Source: Methylobacterium sp. NEAU K
GTDB lineage: Bacteria; Pseudomonadota; Alphaproteobacteria; Rhizobiales; Beijerinckiaceae
Direction: 5' to 3'
Assembly (NCBI RefSeq): GCF_030700285.1
Contig: NZ_JAUYZJ010000001.1
Span: 62,001-126,000 of the forward strand
Length of the DNA stretch: 64,000 nucleotides
Positions 26,767 through 35,992 of the stretch are shown in pieces. Position 1 is the first letter of the stretch, and each line of letters starts with the position of its first letter. The notes below the pieces were generated by a model. That model did not search any database. It was not told where the DNA came from and saw only the letters and a program-made list of their open reading frames with translations. The translations under genes and the position numbers were made by a program.

Positions 26767-26949
26767 TCCGGAGGCCCGCCGATGTGCCACGACCATAATT
26801 GTGCTGAAATCCTGGCGCATCGGCCCAAGCGAATGGATTCGGGGCAGCCTCGGCGCGCGCGGTCGCGTCGAGCGTGGCAAGTGCGCCGGGCGCGGCCCCT
26901 CCGGATGGACGAAGACCTGAGCGCATAGCGCGCGAGAAGGGGCGGAACG

Positions 26950-27462
26950 ATGAGAGCTGTGCTGATCGCGACCCTGGCCTGTGCCGTGCTGGCCGTGGAC
27001 CTGTCTGCAGCGACGCAGGCCCAGGCCCAGATGGGCGGCGCGACAGGCTTCGGCCGCGGCAATCGCCGGCCCGGCGGCGAGGACGAGAAGAAGCCGCAAT
27101 ACGTGCCGGGCGCCAAGGCCAGCGAGAAGATCTTCCCGCTCGACTCGACCTGGACGGCGGTGAGCCTCAACGGCAAGCCGTTCACCGGCGGCGACCGTCC
27201 GAGCTTCATCATCGACAAGCAGTACCGCGCCCGCGGCTACGGCGGCTGCAACACGTTTGCGGCCACCGCCTTCCCGCTCAAGGAGCAGCACATCGCCGTC
27301 GGCCCCCTCGCGCTGACCAAGAAGAGCTGCGACAAGGGCTTGGCGGCCACCGAGCAGGCCTTCTTCATCGCCCTGCGCACGGCGGCGGTGTGGGACATGG
27401 TCGGCTCTCAGCTCGTGCTGAAGAGCCCGAGCGGCGAACTGAAGTTCGACCGCGCTCTTTAA
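26950..27462 (+). CDS. secreted META-domain protein
   Basis: A 170-residue exported protein. A Sec signal peptide (MRAVLIATLACAVLAVDLSAATQAQA) ends near residue 26, a glycine/charged linker follows, and the META domain (HslJ-like) starts near 62 (LDSTWTAVSLNGKPF) with the family's GYGGCNTFAATAF and LTKKSCDK segments, which hold the paired cysteines. META proteins are linked to heat or antibiotic resistance and outer-envelope stress; no function is proven for this one. Confidence 0.82.
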   Translation: MRAVLIATLACAVLAVDLSAATQAQAQMGGATGFGRGNRRPGGEDEKKPQYVPGAKASEKIFPLDSTWTAVSLNGKPFTGGDRPSFIIDKQYRARGYGGCNTFAATAFPLKEQHIAVGPLALTKKSCDKGLAATEQAFFIALRTAAVWDMVGSQLVLKSPSGELKFDRAL

Positions 27463-27556
27463 GGACCGGTTCACCACGCCACACGATCGCGTCTTCCGAT
27501 TCAGCGGACTTTGAGGGCCGCAGGGACTTCCTCCTCCTGTATCGAGGAGGCGACGG

Positions 27557-27721
27557 ATGCCAGTCGGGATCGGTTTCGGGCAGAGAGTACCCTTTCGCCC
27601 CGGTGTGTCGCTGTCCCTGCGCTTCACCGCACCAATGGGATTTCATCCCGGCGCGCTCTGGCTCGCCGCGGCCGCGCCGGTGCTGGCGACGCTGTTGCTG
27701 ATCTCCCGGCTGGCCGCCTGA
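27557..27721 (+). CDS. 54-residue predicted membrane protein
   Basis: Small frame of 54 codons with a very good ribosome site (GAGGAGG, 6 bp before ATG). The C-terminal half (ALWLAAAAPVLATLLLISRL) is a single hydrophobic segment ending in Arg and two Ala, so a tail-anchored or single-pass protein is plausible. An internal ATG would give a 28-residue version holding just the membrane segment. Unrecognised; the call rests on the ribosome site and hydrophobic pattern. Confidence 0.45.
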   Translation: MPVGIGFGQRVPFRPGVSLSLRFTAPMGFHPGALWLAAAAPVLATLLLISRLAA

Positions 27722-27893
27722 CGGGAAGGCGTTCAGTCTCGATCCGGCGCTCGCGCATCGGCCTGGACATCGGATCCAGGACGAAGCGCGATCTCCTTGA
27801 CCGATGCATCGCCTTTTTTCCGAAAGCTGACCGATACCGTCGGGGAGAGTCTCTAAGCCAGCGCGCCGTTCGATGCCGCGCAGCCGAATCCGG

Positions 27894-28073
27894 TCACTCC
27901 GAGTCCCGCCGCTCCCGATCCTCGTCATCCTCGGACCGACCCTCGTTATCCGCCGGGGCTTGGGTGTGTGCCATCACCGGCGGGAACAGCGCCGCCAAGC
28001 CCGCAGCGACGCCGTACAGAACCGGATCGGCATTCAGGCCCACACGCGGCGGGTGGATTTCGCTTTTCATCAT
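27894..28073 (-). CDS. 59-residue hypothetical protein, one membrane segment and acidic tail
   Basis: Starts at a double ATG (28073). A proline-containing head is followed by ADPVLYGVAAGLAALFPPVMA, likely membrane-spanning, and then a strongly charged tail (DNEGRSEDDEDRERRDSE). The contrast between hydrophobic core and charged tail is unlike random frame translation. The ribosome site is weak. Unrecognised. Confidence 0.4.
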   Translation of the reverse strand: MMKSEIHPPRVGLNADPVLYGVAAGLAALFPPVMAHTQAPADNEGRSEDDEDRERRDSE

Positions 28074-28251
28074 TATGAGCCTGCCGGTCTCGCCTTCAGG
28101 CGAGCATCGGGCCGAGTCCTCATGACTGCACCGTGGCCGCTTGAGAACATTCAATGCCTCGCCCCGCGTTTCGTTGCCGCAGGAAGGAGGAATTTTTCGC
28201 GCCAACACTTTCAGATCCATCCACGGTTCCGTGCCGGATCATGCTCAATTC

Positions 28252-28530
28252 TCAGCCGCGCCGCCTGAGAACGACGACAGGCCTTGCACTTGAAATCCGG
28301 CAGGTGGCCGGCACGATGCTGATCATTGCGGCGCTCGGGCAGCGCGCCTGGCAAATCTGGGCCGCCACGATCTGATCGCCCCCGCAGGCTTCTGCGAAGC
28401 AGAACGTCCCGAGATCCTCACAGGTCGCCAGAAAACCGCTGGCCGGCGCGCCATCGCGCAGATCGGCCGCCACCGCGGTCTGGGCCAGCAGGAATCCCGC
28501 GAGGCCGATCGATGCCGAGAGCCGCGTCAT
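28252..28530 (-). CDS. small secreted cysteine-rich protein
   Basis: A 92-residue protein with a Sec signal peptide (MTRLSASIGLAGFLLAQTAVAA) and a mature part with six cysteines (CEDLGTFCFAEACGG, ICQARCP, ATCRIS), enough for three disulfides. A basic tail follows (VVVLRRRG). The family is unknown to me. Spacing of cysteines suggests a compact disulfide-bonded fold in the periplasm or outside the cell. Confidence 0.55.
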   Translation of the reverse strand: MTRLSASIGLAGFLLAQTAVAADLRDGAPASGFLATCEDLGTFCFAEACGGDQIVAAQICQARCPSAAMISIVPATCRISSARPVVVLRRRG

Positions 28531-28695
28531 CCGCCTCAAACCCGCGCCTCAGATCCGGTGTCCCGGCAGCCTAGCATTGGCAGGGCGGCCGGACCTGTGC
28601 CATTCCGGCGACAGGCGATGAGCATCGTCGGCTCCGACGCCTCGCCGGCCCTCGAACGCCGCCCCCGAGATCAGCCACCGCGACGGAAGCTAGCC

Positions 28696-29229
28696 ATGCC
28701 GCTCTACGCCCTCGACGACCATGCGCCGGACCTTGCCGATCCCGCCCGGGTCTGGATCGCGCCCGATGCGCAGGTGATCGGCCGCGTCCATCTCGGCCTC
28801 GATGTCGGGATCTGGTTCGGCGCGGCCCTGCGCGGCGACAACGAGCCGATCCGCATCGGCGATCGCAGCAACGTGCAGGAGGGGGTGATCATGCACGTCG
28901 ATCCCGGTTACCCGCTCGTGATCGGCGCGGACGTCACGGTGGGTCACGGCGCCATCGTCCACGGCTGCACGATCGGAGACGGTAGCCTCGTGGGCATGGG
29001 GGCGACGGTGCTGAACGGCGCCCGCATCGGTCGCGGTTGCCTCGTCGGGGCGAACGCGCTGGTCACCGAGGGCAAGGATTTTCCGGACCACAGCCTGATC
29101 GTCGGTGCGCCGGCCAAGGCCGTTCGGACCCTCGACGCGGCGGCAGTCGAGGGCCTGCGGCAGGCCGCCCTGCGCTACGTCGAAAATGCCAAGCGCTACA
29201 GGACCGGCCTGCGCCGCATCGACGGCTGA
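28696..29229 (+). CDS. gamma carbonic anhydrase family protein
   Basis: A 177-residue left-handed beta-helix protein with hexapeptide repeats. The zinc-binding histidines are placed as in gamma carbonic anhydrases (EGVIMHVDPG, TVGHGAIVHGCTIGDG), and NVQEGVIMH is a family hallmark. It resembles YrdA/PaaY-type proteins, whose carbonic anhydrase activity is not always shown. ATG at 28696. Convergent with ppa 42 bp away. Confidence 0.9.
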   Translation: MPLYALDDHAPDLADPARVWIAPDAQVIGRVHLGLDVGIWFGAALRGDNEPIRIGDRSNVQEGVIMHVDPGYPLVIGADVTVGHGAIVHGCTIGDGSLVGMGATVLNGARIGRGCLVGANALVTEGKDFPDHSLIVGAPAKAVRTLDAAAVEGLRQAALRYVENAKRYRTGLRRIDG

Positions 29230-29271
29230 GCGGGACCGGCCGCTCCGCGCGGAAGAAGCCGGCCGCCGAAG

Positions 29272-29805
29272 TTACTTCTTGTTCTTCGCCCGCTCGATCG
29301 CTTCCTCGATCAGCCGGTGGGCTTCCTCCTTGTCGCCCCAACGGACGAACTTGACCCACTTTCCGGGCTCAAGATCCTTGTAGTGCTCGAAGAAGTGCTG
29401 GATCTGTTGGATCGTGATCTCGGGCAGGTCTGTGTAGTTCTCGACCCGGTCGTAGCGCTTGGTCAGGTGGCGGGAGGGCACCGCGATGACCTTCTCGTCC
29501 TCGCCGCCCTCATCCTGCATCACCATCACGCCGACGGGGCGCGCGCTGATGATCGCGCCCGGCAGCACCGCGCGGGTGTTGGCCACCAGCACGTCACAGG
29601 GGTCGCCGTCCCCCGACAGGGTGTGGGGGATGAAGCCGTAGTTCCCAGGATAGAACATCGGCGTATAGAGGAAGCGGTCGACGACCAGCGCGCCGGATTC
29701 CTTGTCCATCTCGTACTTGATCGGCTCGCCGCCGAGCGGCACCTCGACGATCACGTTGACGTCGTGCGGCGGCTTCTTGCCGAGCGGGATGGCGTCGATC
29801 TTCAT
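29272..29805 (-). CDS. ppa: inorganic pyrophosphatase
   Basis: A 177-residue soluble family I pyrophosphatase, hydrolysing PPi to phosphate in the cytoplasm. The signature DGDPCDVLV holds the metal-binding aspartates (usual form DxDPxD), preceded by [14 protein letters not shown]; the catalytic Lys/Tyr residues lie in [19 protein letters not shown] at 29805 begins [13 protein letters not shown]. Full length for the family. Confidence 0.96.
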   Translation of the reverse strand: MKIDAIPLGKKPPHDVNVIVEVPLGGEPIKYEMDKESGALVVDRFLYTPMFYPGNYGFIPHTLSGDGDPCDVLVANTRAVLPGAIISARPVGVMVMQDEGGEDEKVIAVPSRHLTKRYDRVENYTDLPEITIQQIQHFFEHYKDLEPGKWVKFVRWGDKEEAHRLIEEAIERAKNKK

Positions 29806-29916
29806 GGCGTATCGCTTCCGGGATGCGGTCTGTTCCGCTTCCCCGACCTCTTAGTGGCCCCGTCCGGGGATGCAAATCTGTCTCGCCCCCGGCTCGGCAA
29901 CGAGTCCAGGAAAACG

Positions 29917-30426
29917 TTAGCTGAAGATATAGCCGACCTTGGGCAGCGCGACCCCCGCGACCCGGTCCAGAACCCGCGGACCCGGCTGGCCGCCGAGCCC
30001 CTCGTAGAAGGCGGCGGCCCGAACATTGTCTTCCAGGCTCCAGACGCCGAGCCGGCTCAGCCCGTGATCCGCGAGGTCGTTGCGAACCGCCTTGAACAGG
30101 CGGCGTCCGAGGCCGATGCCTTGGTATTCCGGCAGGAGATAGATCTCGTCGATCTCCGCGTCGGTGCCGAGCGCGCGGCTGCGCGTGCGCCCGTAGGCCG
30201 CGTAGCCGACCACCAGGTCGCCTGTGTCGACGACCGCGATCGGGCGGCCGCGGCGCAGGGCGCTGCGCCACCATGCGCGGTCCCGGCCGGCGATCAGTCG
30301 CTCCAGCGCCACCCCCGGTATGATGCCGCGATAGGCCTCGCGCCACGAGGCGTCGAACACCCGCGACAAGGCACCGAGGAGATCGGCCTCGCGAGCCCGG
30401 CGGATGCTCGTGGTGCGCGTACTCAT
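29917..30426 (-). CDS. GNAT family N-acetyltransferase
   Basis: A 169-residue acetyltransferase. The acetyl-CoA loop is LLPEYQGIGLGRRLFKAV (Q-x-x-G-x-G/A), after the beta-4 strand EIDEIYLL, and the end motif is VRAAAFYEGLGGQPG. FDASWREAYRGIIPGVALERL is typical of the RimI-like branch that binds small molecules. Acceptor unknown. ATG at 30426. Confidence 0.87.
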   Translation of the reverse strand: MSTRTTSIRRAREADLLGALSRVFDASWREAYRGIIPGVALERLIAGRDRAWWRSALRRGRPIAVVDTGDLVVGYAAYGRTRSRALGTDAEIDEIYLLPEYQGIGLGRRLFKAVRNDLADHGLSRLGVWSLEDNVRAAAFYEGLGGQPGPRVLDRVAGVALPKVGYIFS

Positions 30427-30645
30427 GGGCCTCAAGCCTCCCCTCGTCCGACTGTCGGATAACCCGCGCAGTTCGCCCAGGTTCGATCCCGATCCGGGCG
30501 GAGTGAAGGCAAGATCGGCGCCGATTCTCCGGGACCCGACGGCTCGGCGTCGGACATCGGACCCGACCTCCCGCCCCGCGCACGAATTGCGGGCCTTCCG
30601 GGCGGCTGATAGAGGCGGTCCCACCTCCGCAGCAGCACACCGACC

Positions 30646-31371
30646 TTGTTCAACCGCTTCCTCAAGCCCGAGACGCGCTACGCGCGGCGCATGGCCCGGA
30701 TCGCCCGCTTCGAGCGGCCGATCGCGGGACCCGGCGACCGGCTGAGGGCGTGGGCGAACATGCTGCTGATCGACCACGGGGTGTTCCGGCTGGCCTACCT
30801 CAACCGCCACCGGGTCGGTTCCGGAGGCCTCTGGCGCTCGGCCCAGCCCGGCCCGCACCAGCTCGCCCGGTTCCGCGCCGAGGGCGTACGCACGATCATC
30901 TCCCTGCGCGGCGGGCGCGAGCACGGGTCCTGGCCGCTTCAACGGGAGGCCTGCGAGCGCCACGGCCTCACCCTGGTCGAGTTCGTGCTGCGCTCCCGGG
31001 AGGCCCCCGACCGCGCCACGATTCTCGGCGCGAAGGCCTTCTTCGCGGGCATCCAGTACCCGGCGGTGATGCACTGCAAGTCGGGGGCCGACCGGGCCGG
31101 ACTGGCCTCGGCCCTCTATCTCATCCTCCACGAGGGCCGCCCCGTGGCCGAGGCCGCCCGGCAGCTCTCGGCCCGCTACGGCCACCTCCGCTTCGCCAAG
31201 ACCGGTATCCTCGACGCGTTCTTCGCCCGCTACCGCGCGGAGGGGGAGGCGAACGGCATCGACTTCCTGACCTGGGTCGAGACCGTCTACGACCCGGAGG
31301 CGCTCAAGCGCGATTTCCGGCCCGGATTCTGGTCCGACCTGGCCGTGGACCGGGTGCTGCGGCGGGAGTGA
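30646..31371 (+). CDS. dual-specificity / tyrosine phosphatase family protein
   Basis: A 241-residue protein with a cysteine phosphatase loop VMHCKSGADRAG (Cys-X5-Arg) near residue 145 and, ahead of it, the typical GVRTIISLRGGRE strand. The region after the loop (GRPVAEAARQLSARYGHLRF) fits the helical cap. Members act on phosphotyrosine or on phosphoinositide- or glycan-phosphate. The only start before the coding region is TTG at 30646; an in-frame stop lies at 30610, and ATG at 30691 would give 226 residues. Confidence 0.8.
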   Translation: MFNRFLKPETRYARRMARIARFERPIAGPGDRLRAWANMLLIDHGVFRLAYLNRHRVGSGGLWRSAQPGPHQLARFRAEGVRTIISLRGGREHGSWPLQREACERHGLTLVEFVLRSREAPDRATILGAKAFFAGIQYPAVMHCKSGADRAGLASALYLILHEGRPVAEAARQLSARYGHLRFAKTGILDAFFARYRAEGEANGIDFLTWVETVYDPEALKRDFRPGFWSDLAVDRVLRRE

Positions 31372-31377
31372 GGGGCG

Positions 31378-32253
31378 TCACTCCGCGGCCGGACGCGCCG
31401 CCTCGCGGAACGGGTGGGCCGGGTAGATGCCGATCACCCGCAGCTCGCGCGAGAAGTAGCCGAGCTCGTCGAGCGCGCGGGCGAGGCCCGGATCCTCGGG
31501 ATGGCCGTCCACCTCCGCGTAGAACTGCGTGGCGGTGAACTCGCCGTCCATCATGTAGCTCTCGAGCTTCGTCATGTTGACGCCGTTCGTCGCGAAGCCG
31601 CCGAGCGCCTTGTAGAGCGCGGCCGGGATGTTGCGGACGCGGAAGACGAAGCTCGTCACGCATGGGCCCGTCGCCGCGATCGGCTCGGGGTCCGGCGAGA
31701 ACACCACGAAGCGGGTGGTGTTGTGCGCCTCGTCCTCGACGTCGCGCTCCAGGATGTCGAGGCCGTAGACCTCGGCGGCGAGCGCGGGCGCCAGCGCGGC
31801 CCGGCTGGGGTCGCCGATCTCCGCGACCTCGCGCGCGGCCCCGGCGGTGTCGCCGGCCACGACCGCCTTCAGGCCGAGGCGCCGGACGATCCGGCGGCAC
31901 TGGCCGAGGGCATGGACGTGGCTGTGCACGCTCCGCAGGGTCTCGACCGACGTGCCGGGCAGCACCATCAGCTGGAAGTGGATCGGCAGGAAGTGCTCGG
32001 CCACGATATGCAGCGGCGAGGTCGGGATCAGGTGGTGGATGTCGGCCACGCGACCCGCGATGGAGTTCTCGATCGGGATCATCGCCCGCTGGGCCCGACC
32101 CTCCGTGACCGCCGCGAAAGCGTCTTCGAAGGTGGCGCAGGGCAGGGCGGTCCAGTCCGGGAACGCCTGGGAGCAGATGATATGCGAGTTGGCCCCGGGC
32201 TCACCCTGATAGGCGATGGTGCGGTCGGTCATGGTCGGCAAGGATTCGGTCAC
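31378..32253 (-). CDS. pheA: prephenate dehydratase
   Basis: A monofunctional enzyme making phenylpyruvate for phenylalanine synthesis. The PDT domain spans about 10-185 (IAYQGEPGANSH, MIPIENSIAGRV, and the catalytic Thr-Arg-Phe in AHNTTRFVVF); the C-terminal ACT domain (SFVFRVRNIPAALYKAL, TKLESYM) is the phenylalanine sensor. GTG at 32253 lies 4 bp after the kdsB stop; ATG at 32232 would give the more usual 284 residues. Convergent with the phosphatase gene, 6 bp apart. Confidence 0.94.
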   Translation of the reverse strand: MTESLPTMTDRTIAYQGEPGANSHIICSQAFPDWTALPCATFEDAFAAVTEGRAQRAMIPIENSIAGRVADIHHLIPTSPLHIVAEHFLPIHFQLMVLPGTSVETLRSVHSHVHALGQCRRIVRRLGLKAVVAGDTAGAAREVAEIGDPSRAALAPALAAEVYGLDILERDVEDEAHNTTRFVVFSPDPEPIAATGPCVTSFVFRVRNIPAALYKALGGFATNGVNMTKLESYMMDGEFTATQFYAEVDGHPEDPGLARALDELGYFSRELRVIGIYPAHPFREAARPAAE

Positions 32254-32257
32254 GCGT

Positions 32258-33001
32258 TCAGTTCAGGCGGCGGGATTGGAGCAGGGCGCGGGCGCGCTCC
32301 AGGTCGGCGGGCGTGTCGACGCCCAGCGGCAGGTCGTCGACGATGACGGCGTCGATCCGCATCCCCGCCTCGAGCGCCCGCAGCTGCTCCAGCTTCTCCC
32401 GGGTCTCCAGCTCCCCCGGGGGCAGGGCGACGAAACGGGTCAGCGCGGTGCGGCGGTAGGCGTAGAGGCCGATATGGTGCCAGAGCGGCCCTTCGCCCCA
32501 GGGGGCGCGGGCGCGGGTGAAGTAGAGGGCGCGGAGGCGGCCGGGGCCGACCGCGTGGCCCACGAGCTTGACCACATTGGGGTTGTCCGCCTCATGCGCG
32601 TCGGTGATCGGCGCGCAGAGCGTGACGATGTCCACGGCCCGGTCGGCCAGCGGGGCGACCGACGCCCCGATGATCGCAGGGTCGATGGTCGGCAGGTCGC
32701 CCTGCACGTTGACCACCACGTCGTGGTGCCCTTGGGGATCGACGGCCTCCAGGGCCTCCGCGAGACGGTCAGACCCGGACGGATGGTCGGCCCGGGTCAT
32801 CACGGCGAGGCCCCCCGCGGCCTCCACGGTCCGGGCGATCTCCGCCGTGTCGGTGGCGACCACCACGGGGCCGATGCCTGCCGCGACGGCCCGGCGCCAG
32901 ACATGTACGATCATCGCCTCGCCGGCGATCTCGGCGAGCGGCTTGTTCGGCAGTCGCGTCGCCGCGAGGCGGGCTGGAATCAAGATCAGGGGATCGGACA
33001 T
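32258..33001 (-). CDS. kdsB: CMP-KDO synthetase (3-deoxy-manno-octulosonate cytidylyltransferase)
   Basis: A 247-residue cytidylyltransferase activating KDO for the lipopolysaccharide core. The CTP-binding start [21 protein letters not shown], the loop [18 protein letters not shown] and the core [14 protein letters not shown] are all family signatures; [14 protein letters not shown] is the sugar-contact region. ATG at 33001. It forms a tight pair with pheA, an arrangement seen in other Alphaproteobacteria. Confidence 0.95.
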   Translation of the reverse strand: MSDPLILIPARLAATRLPNKPLAEIAGEAMIVHVWRRAVAAGIGPVVVATDTAEIARTVEAAGGLAVMTRADHPSGSDRLAEALEAVDPQGHHDVVVNVQGDLPTIDPAIIGASVAPLADRAVDIVTLCAPITDAHEADNPNVVKLVGHAVGPGRLRALYFTRARAPWGEGPLWHHIGLYAYRRTALTRFVALPPGELETREKLEQLRALEAGMRIDAVIVDDLPLGVDTPADLERARALLQSRRLN

Positions 33002-33292
33002 GGGTGCTCGGACCTGAGGCGACGAGTCCGCGGGCGGGCGCGGCTGCTTATCAGGCCCATCCCCGGTTGTCGTCCCCCGGCCCGGACCGGGAGGAGACCC
33101 GACAAGCCGGAAGAATGCTGCCGGCGGGTGACAAGCTGGGCAATTTGGCTCTGCGGTTCGTCCCCGCGACAGTGCGGATCCCACCACTGCCATTGTCAAG
33201 ATCGTGCCGGAACGGCTAAGCACCCTTGAAATCTTCCAAGGTCCTGCGTCCCGGCCAACCCGTGGCGGGCGCGGGCAGATCGAGAGAAGAGC

Positions 33293-34240
33293 ATGAACTC
33301 GTTCGAGGTGAACAAGGTCCTCGGCGCCGTCCTCGGCGCCCTATTGTTCGCGGCTGGATCGGGTTTCGTCGCCGAGCTGATCTACCATCCGAGACCGGCT
33401 GGAAAAGCCGGCTACGACCTGCCCGAGCCCGAGCCCCAGAGTGCCGCCGCCGCGCCGGAGGCCGCCAAGGTCGAGCCGATCGCCGTCCGGCTCGCGAGCG
33501 CCAATGCCGAAAAGGGTGAGGCCGGCACCAAGGCCTGCCACGCCTGCCATAATTTCGAGAAGGGCGGCCCCAACAAGGTCGGCCCGGACCTGTACGGCGT
33601 CGTGGAGCGGCCGAAGGGCTCGCATCCCGGCTTCGAGTATTCGGCGGCCCTCAAGGAGAAGGGCGGGGCCTGGACCTACGCCGACCTCGACGAGTTCCTG
33701 ACGAACCCGAAGGCCTACGCGAAGGGAACCAAGATGGCGTTCGCCGGCATCGCTTCGCCGCAGGAGCGTGCCAACGTCATCGCCTACTTGCGCACCAACG
33801 CGGACGCGCCCAAGCCGCTGCCCGCCGTCGAGAAGGGCGATGCGCCGCCGGCGGCGACCCCCGCGGCGGCCAAGCCCGAGGATAAGCCGTCCGCCGCCAA
33901 GCCGGCCGCGTCGAAGCCGTCCGAGGGCGCGGAAAGCCCGGCCAAGCCGGCCGACACCGGTACCGCCCCGCCGGTCCAGGAAAAGTCCCCGGGCAGCCCG
34001 CGCACGACCGGCGAATCGAGCGACCGCAACGCGCCGTCGCCGCCGGCCAGCGCCCATGACGGCGACCAGCAGGGCACGCCCTCGAGCCTGATCCCGGCCG
34101 AGCCGACCGCGCCGTCTTCCCCGGCCGCCAAGGAGCCGCCGGCGCAGGCCAACCCCGAGGCGGTGGACCGGGCCAAGGACCTTGAGATCGGCGGCCCGAC
34201 GAAGGACGAGAATGCGCCGCTGCCGACACCCAAGCCCTAG
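33293..34240 (+). CDS. membrane-anchored cytochrome c (CycM-like) with long low-complexity tail
   Basis: A 315-residue protein. An uncleaved N-terminal anchor ([23 protein letters not shown]) is followed by a Pro/Ala linker, a single-haem class I cytochrome domain (about 65-170) with the haem site KACHACHNF and the Met ligand in GTKMAFAGI, and then about 140 residues rich in Ala, Pro, Lys, Ser. CycM cytochromes shuttle electrons from the bc1 complex to the aa3 oxidase. Characterised homologues are about 180 residues, so the tail is an unusual addition. It is divergent from kdsB. Confidence 0.88.
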   Translation: MNSFEVNKVLGAVLGALLFAAGSGFVAELIYHPRPAGKAGYDLPEPEPQSAAAAPEAAKVEPIAVRLASANAEKGEAGTKACHACHNFEKGGPNKVGPDLYGVVERPKGSHPGFEYSAALKEKGGAWTYADLDEFLTNPKAYAKGTKMAFAGIASPQERANVIAYLRTNADAPKPLPAVEKGDAPPAATPAAAKPEDKPSAAKPAASKPSEGAESPAKPADTGTAPPVQEKSPGSPRTTGESSDRNAPSPPASAHDGDQQGTPSSLIPAEPTAPSSPAAKEPPAQANPEAVDRAKDLEIGGPTKDENAPLPTPKP

Positions 34241-34335
34241 CACCGGGTGAGCGGGCCGGGCTCAGGCCCGGCCTTTGCCTTCGGACGGCCGCGACCCGAC
34301 CTTCGACCGGGTCGGAAACCGCGAAGGAACCTCCC

Positions 34336-35517
34336 TTGCCAGATCGAGGTCCCGATGCGGCGGAGCGCCGGGCGCCCCTGCCGTTGCTGGTCGCCGTGAC
34401 CATGACCGGCACGGTGGCCCTGCACATCTTCGTGCCCGCGCTCGCCGCCGCTGCCGCCGACCTCGGCACCACCACCGCCGGCGCGCAGCTCACAATCACC
34501 GTCTACCTGATCGGGCTCGCCGGCGGTCAGCTCCTCTACGGTCCGCTCTCGGATCGCTACGGCCGCCGGCCGATCCTGATCGGCGGGCTCGGCCTCTATC
34601 TCGCCGGGCTGCTGCTGGCGATTCCCGCACCGAATATCGGCGTCCTGCTGGTGGCGCGCGTCCTGCAGTCGCTCGGCGCCTGCGGATCCCTGGTGATCGG
34701 CCGGGCGATGGTGCGGGACGTCTCGACCCGCGAGGACGCCGCCCGGAAGCTGGCGATCCTGACCACCGCGATGACGCTCACGCCGGCCCTCGCGCCCGCG
34801 ATCGGCGGCGTGGTCAACGAGGCCTTCGGCTGGCGCGCCGTGTTCGTGGTTCTGGCCGGGATCGTCGCCCTGCTCGGAGCCCTGGTGGTCTTCACCCTGC
34901 CGGAGACCAACCGGCACAAGGTGGCGCTGCCGGGATTCGGCGCGGTGCTGGCCGGCTACCTACGGCTGGTGCGGGTGCCGGTGTTCCGCGCCTACCTGGT
35001 GGCGGGGGCCTGCGGCGGCACCAGCCTCTATGCGTTCCTGGCGGTGGCGCCGTTCCTCCTCGTGGATCGGCTCGGGCGCTCGTCGCAGGAGGTCGGGTTC
35101 GATTGCCTGATCGTGGTGTTCGGCATGGTCGGCGGCGCCGTGCTGGCGAGCCACCTCGCCGCGCGGATGCCGATCCGAAAGGCGGCGCGGCGCGGCAACC
35201 TCCTCTGCATCGCGGCGGCGCTGTCGCTGCTGGCCATCGACCGGACGGGTATGCTCGGCGTCGTCAGCCTGATCGTGCCGCTCTTCGCCTACGCGGTGGG
35301 CGTCGGCCTGCTCAGCCCCAACGCGGTGGCGGGCCTGATGAACGTCGATCCGCATGCGGCCGGCTCCGCCTCCAGCCTCTACGGCTTCACGCAGATGACC
35401 TTCGGCGCGCTGTTCACGGCCGCGGCCTCCGCGTGGCCCGCGACCTCGGCGACCCCCGTGGCGCTGGCGCTGCTGGCGGCCGGGCTGATCGCCGCGCTGG
35501 CGCTGCGGCGTGCGTGA
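34336..35517 (+). CDS. Bcr/CflA family MFS drug-resistance exporter
   Basis: A 393-residue inner-membrane transporter with 12 predicted helices. The loop after helix 2 carries the MFS motif GPLSDRYGRRPILIGG, and the start (MTGTVALHIFVPALAAAAADLGTT) plus LVIGRAMVRDVSTREDAARKLAIL are typical of the bicyclomycin/chloramphenicol exporter branch. A TTG start at 34336 has a GAAGGA site; no in-frame ATG stands before the first helix. Substrate unknown. Confidence 0.88.
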   Translation: MPDRGPDAAERRAPLPLLVAVTMTGTVALHIFVPALAAAAADLGTTTAGAQLTITVYLIGLAGGQLLYGPLSDRYGRRPILIGGLGLYLAGLLLAIPAPNIGVLLVARVLQSLGACGSLVIGRAMVRDVSTREDAARKLAILTTAMTLTPALAPAIGGVVNEAFGWRAVFVVLAGIVALLGALVVFTLPETNRHKVALPGFGAVLAGYLRLVRVPVFRAYLVAGACGGTSLYAFLAVAPFLLVDRLGRSSQEVGFDCLIVVFGMVGGAVLASHLAARMPIRKAARRGNLLCIAAALSLLAIDRTGMLGVVSLIVPLFAYAVGVGLLSPNAVAGLMNVDPHAAGSASSLYGFTQMTFGALFTAAASAWPATSATPVALALLAAGLIAALALRRA

Positions 35518-35606
35518 GGCTCTGGTGCCGCGTGCCTGGGATCGCCGTTTTGGAACGGTCCCGGCGGGTTCGGAATTGAGGGCCAACAACCAGAAGGAGA
35601 ATCGCC

Positions 35607-35867
35607 ATGCAGCGCTTGCCCATGATCGTCCTCGCCACGCTGGCTCTCGGCGGGAGCGCCTTCGCGGCCGAGCAGGGCGCATCGTCCCGGACGCCGGGTC
35701 ACGAGATGCAGGACCGCGGAAGCAAGGCGGGCAGCCCCGGAGCGTCCGGGTATGCGCCGGGTCACGAGATGAAGTCGGGCACCTCGGACACGACCGGCTC
35801 GACGTCGCGGATGGGCGGTTCGGGGACCGGAACCTCCGGGACTTCCGGGTCCGGCACCCGTCGGTAA
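35607..35867 (+). CDS. small secreted protein with PGHEM repeats
   Basis: An 86-residue protein with a signal peptide (MQRLPMIVLATLALGGSAFA), then two copies of a PGHEM motif (TPGHEMQDRGSKAGSPGAS and YAPGHEMKSG) and a Gly/Ser/Thr-rich end. An AAGGAG ribosome site precedes the ATG at 35607. Proteins of this make are frequent in Methylobacterium genomes; their job is unknown. The repeat with His and Met invites the idea of metal binding, but this is speculation. Confidence 0.75.
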   Translation: MQRLPMIVLATLALGGSAFAAEQGASSRTPGHEMQDRGSKAGSPGASGYAPGHEMKSGTSDTTGSTSRMGGSGTGTSGTSGSGTRR

Positions 35868-35992
35868 CGGCGACCCGGCTTGCCCCGCCTGACGCATTCG
35901 GTCGGGCGGGGCGATCCTTGACACATCGAGGTCCGGGTCGGCCTCCTCCGCTGTGGCCGCGCGGCGCGACGCCGATATGCCGCTCGGGCCCC

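Noticed and set aside
30470..30500. GGTTCGATCCC-like segment resembling a tRNA T-arm
   Set aside because: No acceptor stem, anticodon arm or CCA end could be built around it.
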